38,908 nucleotides of DNA from Actinobacteria bacterium HGW-Actinobacteria-7 (lineage in GTDB: Bacteria; Actinomycetota; Coriobacteriia; Anaerosomatales; PHET01), in the NCBI GenBank assembly GCA_002841275.1, contig PHET01000021.1:1-38908 (forward strand). Reading direction: 5' to 3'. This document shows, piece by piece, positions 33,406 to 38,908 of the stretch. Position 1 is the stretch's first letter, and each line of letters starts with the position of its first letter. The translations under genes and the position numbers were made by a program. Below the pieces are notes generated by a model that saw nothing but the letters and a program-made list of their open reading frames with translations, had not been told where the DNA came from and did not search any database.

Positions 33406-35030
33406 GCGCCGAAAGCCTCGACGAGCCTGGCCGCGATCTGCTTCTTGCGAGACAGCACCCCGGGCATCCACGCGCTGCCGGCCTCAAGACTGATGCCCAG
33501 CGCCCGCTCGGCAAGGCGCACCTTCCCCACAGCGAGAATCTCCGATCCTTCACGCACGATGTCCGTGGCCATGAGCAACACCAGATCGTATCCCCGCTGC
33601 TCCAGCAGAGTCTCCATCGCGGACCGGATCTCGTCGGCATGAGCCATCACTTGTGCCAAGTCAACCGCTTCGTACTGAGCGATGGCCGTGACCACGTCGC
33701 CCGCTCGGTACTCCTTGACGTCGTTGCGCACGACTTTCTCGGAACTGAAGGTCTCACCTTCGGTGCGTGATCGGAAGAGCTCCATCCCGAGCTCGTCGAC
33801 GTCGACGTGGGCAATACCCGCGAGGCGCGTAGCCGTCTCCCGATCGAGATCAGTCGTTGTGGGCGACTTGAGCAGCACGGTATCGGTAAGCACCGCACCC
33901 AGCAGGATTCCCGCTATCGCCCCCGGAACCTCCACACCAAGCGCCTCGTAGCGCGACGCGACGATAGTCGCCGTAGAGCCAACCGGCAGATTGAGGAAGA
34001 GGATCGGGCCGGGGGTCTGAATGTCGCCGACCCTGTGGTGGTCCACGATCTCGACCACGCTCGCGTCCTCGATACCCGGTGCTGACTGCGCGGCCTCGTT
34101 GTGATCGACGAGCACCACGCGGCGCCGGATGCCACGGGCGATGTCGGTACGCGTGAGCATTCCTTCGCAGCGGCCGTCCTCGTCGACGACGATCGCCTCT
34201 CGATGCACGCTGGCAAGCAGGTCCTCGGCGGCTTCGCCCAACAGCGTCTCGGGACTCACTCTCAGTGCATCGGTCTCCATGAGGTCACCGACCGCGTGAG
34301 CGAGCGAGACAAGCCGTGCCGAGGAGTACGTGTCGCGCTCAGTCGCAATGAGCGCGATCCCACGCTCGCGAGCAAGCTCGACCACCGAAGCGGCTGGCTT
34401 CACGCCGCCGGTGACCACCAAGCACGCAACACCCGCCTCAAGCGCCATAGGCTGAGTGCGGACACGATCGCCCACGATGAGCACGTCACCAGACGAGACG
34501 AGCGAGACCACCGTCTCAGGCTCCGAGGCACCAATGAGCACGCTTCCGCTCACCGATCCCGCCGTGTCGCCCGCAAGAAGCTCGCCGTCGAGCACGCGAA
34601 CCAGCCGCGCGACCGAAACCGGCATGTCGGCGAAACCGGCGATCTCGGTCTCGTCGAGGTAGCGTTCTGCCAGAAGGCGCTGGCTGATCAGACCGACCAC
34701 ACCGCCGTCTTCTGCCACAACAGGTAGCGCGCGCACATCGTGTTCTCTCATGAGGCGACCGGCCTCGAGCATTGATGCAGACGGCGCAATCGTCAGCGCG
34801 CCCTCGGTCATCACATCGCGCACGCGTGTGTGGACGTGATCGACTTGGGCGGGAAGCTCGAGGCCGAAGCGTTCGAACGCCCATCGGGTCTCGGTGGGGA
34901 CGGGTCCCAATCGCGCTGGAATGTAGACAGCGTCCGGGTCAGTGATGTTCTTCAGGTGCGCGTAGGCGACCGCCGAGCAGATCGAGTCGTTGTCGGGATT
35001 CTTGTGGCCGAAGACCAGTACCGGTCCCAC
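33402..35030 (-). CDS. ppaC: Family II inorganic pyrophosphatase with CBS-DRTGG regulatory insert
   Basis: 542-residue manganese-type pyrophosphatase that hydrolyses cytosolic PPi. The DHH domain begins FGHKNPDNDS (residues 7-16) and resumes after the insert with VLVDHNE (about 307-312) and the DHH motif (330-332). DHHA2 occupies roughly 410-542, with the substrate-binding SRKK near the end (GVLSRKKQIAA). The insert holds CBS1 (about 68-128), a DRTGG domain (about 150-245, with VVTGGVKP) and CBS2 (about 251-302). Enzymes of this design, studied in clostridia and Eggerthella, are inhibited by AMP/ADP and activated by ATP or diadenosine polyphosphates. The GTG start has GGAGGAG five bases upstream. 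The gene is 34 bases after pcrA. Confidence 0.95.
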   Translation of the reverse strand: MGPVLVFGHKNPDNDSICSAVAYAHLKNITDPDAVYIPARLGPVPTETRWAFERFGLELPAQVDHVHTRVRDVMTEGALTIAPSASMLEAGRLMREHDVRALPVVAEDGGVVGLISQRLLAERYLDETEIAGFADMPVSVARLVRVLDGELLAGDTAGSVSGSVLIGASEPETVVSLVSSGDVLIVGDRVRTQPMALEAGVACLVVTGGVKPAASVVELARERGIALIATERDTYSSARLVSLAHAVGDLMETDALRVSPETLLGEAAEDLLASVHREAIVVDEDGRCEGMLTRTDIARGIRRRVVLVDHNEAAQSAPGIEDASVVEIVDHHRVGDIQTPGPILFLNLPVGSTATIVASRYEALGVEVPGAIAGILLGAVLTDTVLLKSPTTTDLDRETATRLAGIAHVDVDELGMELFRSRTEGETFSSEKVVRNDVKEYRAGDVVTAIAQYEAVDLAQVMAHADEIRSAMETLLEQRGYDLVLLMATDIVREGSEILAVGKVRLAERALGISLEAGSAWMPGVLSRKKQIAARLVEAFGA

Positions 35031-35064
35031 GATGTCTCCTCCAGTTGACGTGCCCTATCGGTGA

Positions 35065-37356
35065 CTACTGCTTGATCTTGACGATAGGAGCGTACCCGAC
35101 CAGCAGCTTCTTCGTCTCGCGAGTCCGGTCGAATCGGATCTCGAGTGCGTCGCCATTGACGGTCGTGACCGTACCCCGGCCGAAGACCTTGTGGTCAACC
35201 GCGTCTCCTACCGAGAAGGTCTCGGTCTGTTCCTTGCGCTTGGGGCCTGCGGAACGCGCACCGAACGCGCCACCGCCAGCCGAACTCCCAGCCGCCGGTA
35301 CCTGCCTCGTTCCGCTGCCGAACACGCGCCCGCCGCTCTCGGCAGTACCGTGCCCGTAGCTTCCGCTGCGGTCTCCCCGCTTCTCCCAGCCCGTGCCCGA
35401 GAAGCCCACCGAGCCCACGCCCGACGCCTCCACGTGCTCGGCCGGAATCTCGCCGATGAAACGGCTGGGCGAGTTGTGCTGGGTGACGCCGAAGATCGAC
35501 CGCGAATAGGCGTGCGTGAGGTAGAGCCGTTCGCGCGCACGGGTGATGGCGACATAGGCCAGCCGTCGCTCCTCCTCGAGACTCGCGGGCTCGAACATCG
35601 AGTTCTGGTGCGGAAAGATTGACTCCTCGAGCCCCGCCACGAACACCACCGGGTACTCGAGTCCCTTCGCGGTGTGCACCGTCATGAGAGTCACGAACTC
35701 GTCGACACACTCATCGACCGAGTCGAGGTCCGTGCGCAGCGCAAGCCACTCCATGAACGCAGGAAGACTGGGCTCATCGTGACTCGCGGCGAACTCGCTG
35801 ACGACCGTGAAGAACTCGCGGATGTTCTCGGCGCGTCCCAGGGCCTCGTCGGTGCGCTCGGCCTCGTAGGCGGCGATGAGGCCGGCTTTCTCGACGATCA
35901 TCTCCACGAGGTCGCGCAGGTCGCCCTCGAGCACGCGCAGCTCATCGAGTATCTGAGTGAAGCCAAGCAGGCTCATGCGGGCGCGTGCGGCCAGCCAGTC
36001 CTCTTCGACCGCCGCGCGCATCGCATCTTCGAACCCGACGTTACGCTCACGGGCAACAAGCTGCACCTTGTCGATGGTGCTGTCGCCGATGCCACGCTTG
36101 GGCGTGTTGATGATGCGCTTGAGCGATATCTCGTCGGCCGGGTTGACCACGGCCTTGAGATAGCCCATCACGTCGCGGATCTCGGCACGATCGAAGAACC
36201 GCGTGCCGCCCACGATCTTGTAGGCGATGCCCGCTCGCAGCAACGCGTCTTCCAGCGAGCGTGACTGTGCGTTGGTGCGGTAGAAGATCGCGAAGTCCGT
36301 ATAGCGGCGGTGCTCGGCGCGTCCCAGGCGCTCGATTTCGCCGGCAATGAAGCGGGCCTCGTCGCGCTCGTCGCTCGCCAGGTAGCTCGCGATCTTCTCA
36401 CCCTCGGCGTTGCTCGTGAACAGCGTCTTGGGCTTGCGGTTCGTGTTGTTGGCAACCACCGCGTTGGCAGCCATCAGGATCCGCGCGGTCGAGCGGTAGT
36501 TCTCCTCGAGCTTCACAACTGTTGCCTCGGGGTAGTCGTGCTCGAACTCGAGGATGTTACGGATGTCGGCGCCGCGCCACGAGTAGATCGACTGGTCATC
36601 GTCGCCCACCACCATGAGATGGCGGTGCTTGGCAGCGAGCAGGTTGGTGATCGCGTACTGCGCGTGGTTGGTGTCCTGGTACTCGTCGACGCTGATGTAG
36701 CGGAACCGGTCCTGGTAGGCGTCGAGCACCTTGACGTTCTCGGAGAGCAGCCGATGCGTGTTCACGAGCAGATCGTCGAAGTCCATGGAGTTGGCCGCAA
36801 GCAGACGCGTCTCGTAGCGCGCGAAGATCTTGGCTGCGGCCTTGTCCAACGGCGTGAACGAGCTCTCGGCAAGCGCCGCAGCCCCCATCAGCTCGCTCTT
36901 CGCGCTCGAGATGCGGCTCCGCACCGCATTGATGGGGTAGCGCTTGTCGTCGTACTCGAGCTCCTTCATGACCTCACGCACGAGACGCTTGGAGTCATCG
37001 TCATCGTAGATCGTGAAGTTGGAGGTGAAACCCAAGAGCTTCGCGTCAGTGCGCAGCATTCGCACGCACATGGCGTGGAAGGTCGAGACCCACATCGCGC
37101 GCGAGCTGTACTGCCCGGGAAGTGAGCCAAGCAACGTCGCCAGTCTCTCACGCATCTCGGCGGCAGCCTTGTTGGTGAAGGTGATCGCGAGAATCTCGTG
37201 CGGGCTGACGCGCTTGTCCGTGATCAGGTGCGCGATACGGTACGTGAGCACGCGCGTCTTGCCGGATCCAGCGCCCGCGAGCACCAAAAGCGGGCCCTCG
37301 GTGGTCTCGACGGCTTGGCGCTGCGCGGGGTTCAGGGAGGTGAGATCGAGTGTCAT
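35065..37356 (-). CDS. pcrA: ATP-dependent DNA helicase PcrA/UvrD
   Basis: 763-residue superfamily 1A 3'-5' helicase that unwinds DNA in nucleotide excision and mismatch-related repair and removes proteins from DNA. Motif I is GAGSGKTRVL (Lys33), motif II is VDEYQDTN (near residue 225), motif III is GDDDQSIYSWRGAD and motif IV is LEENYRS. VHTAKGLEYPVVFV (motif V) and YVAITRARERLYLTHA (motif VI) follow near residues 560-620. The C-terminal tail ends in a Tudor-like domain (VGDAVDHKVFGRGTV ... IRFD), which binds RNA polymerase in PcrA. The ATG lies nine bases after a TACACT -10 element, with no ribosome site, so translation may be near-leaderless. It is the likely first gene of the run to the giant glycosyltransferase. 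Confidence 0.96.
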   Translation of the reverse strand: MTLDLTSLNPAQRQAVETTEGPLLVLAGAGSGKTRVLTYRIAHLITDKRVSPHEILAITFTNKAAAEMRERLATLLGSLPGQYSSRAMWVSTFHAMCVRMLRTDAKLLGFTSNFTIYDDDDSKRLVREVMKELEYDDKRYPINAVRSRISSAKSELMGAAALAESSFTPLDKAAAKIFARYETRLLAANSMDFDDLLVNTHRLLSENVKVLDAYQDRFRYISVDEYQDTNHAQYAITNLLAAKHRHLMVVGDDDQSIYSWRGADIRNILEFEHDYPEATVVKLEENYRSTARILMAANAVVANNTNRKPKTLFTSNAEGEKIASYLASDERDEARFIAGEIERLGRAEHRRYTDFAIFYRTNAQSRSLEDALLRAGIAYKIVGGTRFFDRAEIRDVMGYLKAVVNPADEISLKRIINTPKRGIGDSTIDKVQLVARERNVGFEDAMRAAVEEDWLAARARMSLLGFTQILDELRVLEGDLRDLVEMIVEKAGLIAAYEAERTDEALGRAENIREFFTVVSEFAASHDEPSLPAFMEWLALRTDLDSVDECVDEFVTLMTVHTAKGLEYPVVFVAGLEESIFPHQNSMFEPASLEEERRLAYVAITRARERLYLTHAYSRSIFGVTQHNSPSRFIGEIPAEHVEASGVGSVGFSGTGWEKRGDRSGSYGHGTAESGGRVFGSGTRQVPAAGSSAGGGAFGARSAGPKRKEQTETFSVGDAVDHKVFGRGTVTTVNGDALEIRFDRTRETKKLLVGYAPIVKIKQ

Positions 37357-37365
37357 AGCCGAGGT

Positions 37366-37371
37366 AGTGTA
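37366..37371 (-). promoter_or_regulatory. Candidate extended -10 element of pcrA, near-leaderless
   Basis: TGCTACACT on the minus strand is followed by only nine bases before the pcrA ATG, giving an expected 5' leader of about two or three bases. The hexamer and extension are identical to those before lpdA. The nine bases show no Shine-Dalgarno motif. Confidence 0.5.
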
Positions 37372-37414
37372 GCACGCATCCTAGGGACCGGCGCGCGGTT
37401 TTCAGCACCAAATG

Positions 37415-37442
37415 AAGCGGGCCCGCATAGGCGGGCCCGCTT
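37415..37442 (-). terminator. Hairpin terminator after the DAHP synthase gene
   Basis: AAGCGGGCCCGC (37415-37426) and GCGGGCCCGCTT (37431-37442) form a perfect 12-bp stem with a four-base loop. It lies 23 bases after the aroF stop. On the minus strand the stem ends CTT and is followed by CATTTGG, a weak T run. It also insulates pcrA. Confidence 0.72.
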
Positions 37443-37465
37443 GAGTTCCAGCTAGATGGCGCCGA

Positions 37466-38263
37466 CTATCCGAGCTGCTTGTCCACGGACTCGGCAACGC
37501 GCCCCAGCTCGGCCATCAGCGAGCGAATCCCGTCCAGATCAAGCGACTGCGGCCCGTCACAGAGCGCCTCACGCGGGTTGGGGTGTACCTCAACCATGAT
37601 GCCGTCGGCACCAACGGCGACCGCGGCACGGCTCAGTGCGGGCACGAGGTCCGCGCGGCCTGCCGGGTGCGACACATCGACGATGATGGGCAGCAGCGAG
37701 AGACTGTGCACGACCGGCACCGCAGTGATGTCGAGTGTGAAACGGTAGGCGTTCTCGAAGGTACGGATGCCTCGCTCGCACAGGATTACATTCTCGTTGC
37801 CGTTCATCGTGATGTAGTTGCTCGCCTGCAGCCACTCTTCAATCGTGGCAGCCATACCGCGCTTGAAGACGACCGGCTTGCCGCTGTCCGCAGTCACTTC
37901 GCCGACCTTGCGCAGCAAGCTGAAGTTGGCCATGTTGCGCGTGCCGATCTGAATCATGTCGGCGTACTCGTGGATCTTCTCGGCATGGGCGGAGTCGGTG
38001 ACCTCGGTGACTACCAGCAGGCCGTACTCATCGGCGGCCTCGCGCATCATGATCAGACCCTCTTCTTCGAGGCCCTGGAACGAGAACGGCGAGGTGCGCG
38101 GCTTGTAGGCGCCACCACGCATGACCTTGATTCCCAGCTCGGAGAGGGTGGCCGCGACCTCGCGCATCTGTTCGCGGCTCTCAACCGAGCACGGTCCAGC
38201 GATGATGGTGCACTTGTCCCCTTGTGTGACGGCGCCGATCGCCGCGCCGTTCTGCGCGCCCAT
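37466..38263 (-). CDS. aroF: 3-deoxy-7-phosphoheptulonate (DAHP) synthase, short type I-beta
   Basis: 265-residue DAHP synthase that condenses phosphoenolpyruvate and erythrose-4-phosphate, opening the shikimate pathway. Motifs are IAGPCSVES (about 23-31), GAYKPRTSPFSFQG, VFKRGMAAT, CERGIRTFE and VDVSHPAGR, with metal and substrate ligands conserved. It lacks the N-terminal ferredoxin-like regulatory domain found in Thermotoga and is close to the barrel-only form. The start is the ATG in TGATG at the chorismate mutase stop, with GAGGGG nearby. In short I-beta enzymes, feedback control can be supplied by a chorismate mutase, here encoded separately just upstream. Confidence 0.94.
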   Translation of the reverse strand: MGAQNGAAIGAVTQGDKCTIIAGPCSVESREQMREVAATLSELGIKVMRGGAYKPRTSPFSFQGLEEEGLIMMREAADEYGLLVVTEVTDSAHAEKIHEYADMIQIGTRNMANFSLLRKVGEVTADSGKPVVFKRGMAATIEEWLQASNYITMNGNENVILCERGIRTFENAYRFTLDITAVPVVHSLSLLPIIVDVSHPAGRADLVPALSRAAVAVGADGIMVEVHPNPREALCDGPQSLDLDGIRSLMAELGRVAESVDKQLG

Positions 38264-38544
38264 CAGCCCCTCATCTCCTTGGCGACATGCAGGATGGCTT
38301 CGTAGATCTCGCGCAGGTCGTCGCCGTAAAGCGGCCCCTCGTTGCACCTGGCAACGTTGGTGAAGATCTCCTCTTCACGCTTGGGATCGTAGAGTCCCCA
38401 GTGCGCGGCAGGCTTGAGCCCGCGGATATCGAGCGAGCACTGTGCGCGCTCGTTGAGAAGCTTCACGAGCTGGCAGTCGATCTCGTCGATCCTCGAACGA
38501 ACCTGTGCGATCTTCGCTTGGGCGTCGGAGTTCTGGTCCGGCAT
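38263..38544 (-). CDS. Chorismate mutase, AroQ class
   Basis: 93-residue all-helical chorismate mutase that converts chorismate to prephenate for Phe and Tyr. RSRIDEIDCQLVKLLNERAQ (about 15-35) is the long first helix with the catalytic Arg. DPKREEEIFTNV and LREIYEAILHVAKEM follow as in AroQ. The start is ATG 38544, with AAGGGGG six bases upstream. An in-frame ATG at 38580 would begin inside the likely promoter and was rejected. The stop overlaps the DAHP synthase start, so the two are coupled, and a mutase-synthase complex giving feedback control is possible. The spacing of Arg and Lys active-site residues appears normal, but I did not align it. Confidence 0.88.
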   Translation of the reverse strand: MPDQNSDAQAKIAQVRSRIDEIDCQLVKLLNERAQCSLDIRGLKPAAHWGLYDPKREEEIFTNVARCNEGPLYGDDLREIYEAILHVAKEMRG

Positions 38545-38565
38545 GACGCGCCCCCTTCGAAACGT

Positions 38566-38571
38566 TGTATA
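38566..38571 (-). promoter_or_regulatory. Candidate -10 element for the chorismate mutase operon
   Basis: TATACA inside the palindrome TGTATACA, 21 bases before the ATG on the minus strand. TG precedes it directly. No strong -35 is visible. Confidence 0.4.
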
Positions 38572-38638
38572 CATCGGCACCGCTCATGCGATTCAGCGAT
38601 TATCGCACGGGATCTATCGGAGGACTACGCCGAGCACG

Positions 38639-38656
38639 CCTGAAGGTAGCTTCAGG
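38639..38656 (-). terminator. Small hairpin downstream of the MazF-type gene
   Basis: CCTGAAG (38639-38645) and CTTCAGG (38650-38656) form a perfect 7-bp stem with loop GTAG. It begins 23 bases after the toxin stop. No T run follows, so it is a weak candidate. Confidence 0.35.
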
Positions 38657-38679
38657 ACGGCAGGCGGCAGGATCGGTGT

Positions 38680-38908
38680 TCAGTCGAGTCCGAGCGAGAT
38701 GCGCAGAGCGGTGTCGACGCGAGCCATGGTCGCGTCATCGAGGGTTGCGAGCGGTCGACCGCTCAAGCGCGACTGGTCCACGGTTCGAATGTGTGCGCAG
38801 TCCACAGTGGAAGTGCGCGCAAGCACGCCCTCGGGCACTCGCACCAGAAACGGAAACGGCCGATATGGTCTCGTGGTGATCGTCGCGATGATCGTCAACC
38901 GACTGGCA
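38680..38908 (-). CDS. MazF/PemK-type toxin, C-terminal part (cut by the window edge)
   Basis: The frame is open to the right edge, giving 75 C-terminal residues. The pattern matches the MazF/PemK endoribonuclease fold: LTIIATITTRP is the strand after the RP-type loop, FLVRVPEGVLARTSTVDCAHIRTVD corresponds to the DSxxxxxQIRTxD-like region, and the end MARVDTALRISLGLD is the typical last helix. MazF toxins cleave mRNA and are held by a partner antitoxin usually encoded just upstream, here outside the window. The N-terminal active-site residues are also outside, so activity cannot be judged. The TTG at 38898 is not a credible start, as conserved sequence continues upstream. Confidence 0.72.
   Translation of the reverse strand, partial: ASRLTIIATITTRPYRPFPFLVRVPEGVLARTSTVDCAHIRTVDQSRLSGRPLATLDDATMARVDTALRISLGLD

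Noticed and set aside
38545-38580. N-terminal extension of the chorismate mutase to ATG 38580
   Set aside because: It covers the likely -10 element and has no ribosome site, whereas ATG 38544 has AAGGGGG at good spacing.

Overview
The window looks like chromosomal DNA of a GC-rich Actinomycetota member, most plausibly an anaerobic lineage near Coriobacteriia. This placement is inferred from gene content and was not computed. The clues are a 6C-type small RNA (an actinobacterial RNA class), an acetogen-style MetV/MetF pair beside a MetH-like protein and a dihydrolipoyl dehydrogenase, a CBS-DRTGG family II pyrophosphatase, an archaeal-type phosphoglycerate mutase, frequent GTG/TTG starts and many stop/start overlaps. 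Gene density is high. I see no insertion sequence, prophage, CRISPR array, tRNA or rRNA. No non-coding stretch exceeds 300 bases; the longest are about 270 (21867-22137) and 263 (14750-15012).

Layout. 93-6008 (minus strand) is a one-carbon operon reading Nudix hydrolase > metH-like > metV > metF > lpdA. It starts from a promoter so close to the Nudix ATG that the mRNA should be leaderless. 6130-8334 holds a DMT-family exporter, a membrane-anchored three-PASTA protein and a small SHOCT protein. 8528-13521 (plus) encodes a heterodimeric ABC exporter with one degenerate ATPase site, then a PadR regulator with an AT-rich operator region, and an iron-sulfur flavoprotein-like reductase. apgM (minus) and thrC (plus) are divergent. 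A small hypothetical gene and a GNAT gene follow.

17455-21866 (minus) reads GNAT > nhaA > SAM methyltransferase > N-formylglutamate amidohydrolase > GshB-like ATP-grasp ligase, with small gaps or overlaps through most of it. 22138-25579 is pstSCAB (minus), divergent from a PhoB/PhoR-like pair (25788-28249, plus). The shared intergenic region has repeats with 11-bp periodicity resembling a Pho box. No phoU follows pstB. Instead, a 6C RNA ending in a strong intrinsic terminator is read towards pstB.

28292-37356 (minus) reads pcrA > CBS-DRTGG pyrophosphatase > PAP2 phosphatase > a 1474-residue fusion of a GT4 glycosyltransferase, a TagF-type glycerophosphotransferase and a second GT-B-like region. 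Together these suggest a teichoic-acid-like cell-envelope polymer with nearby pyrophosphate and lipid-phosphate removal. 37466-38544 is a chorismate mutase/DAHP synthase pair opening the aromatic pathway. A MazF/PemK-type toxin gene is cut by the right edge.

The most interesting items are the 6C RNA opposing the phosphate operon, the giant glycosyltransferase/TagF fusion, a glutathione-synthase-like ligase in an actinobacterial setting without a visible partner, and a recurring TACACT/TAGAAT-type -10 element that implies leaderless or near-leaderless transcripts.
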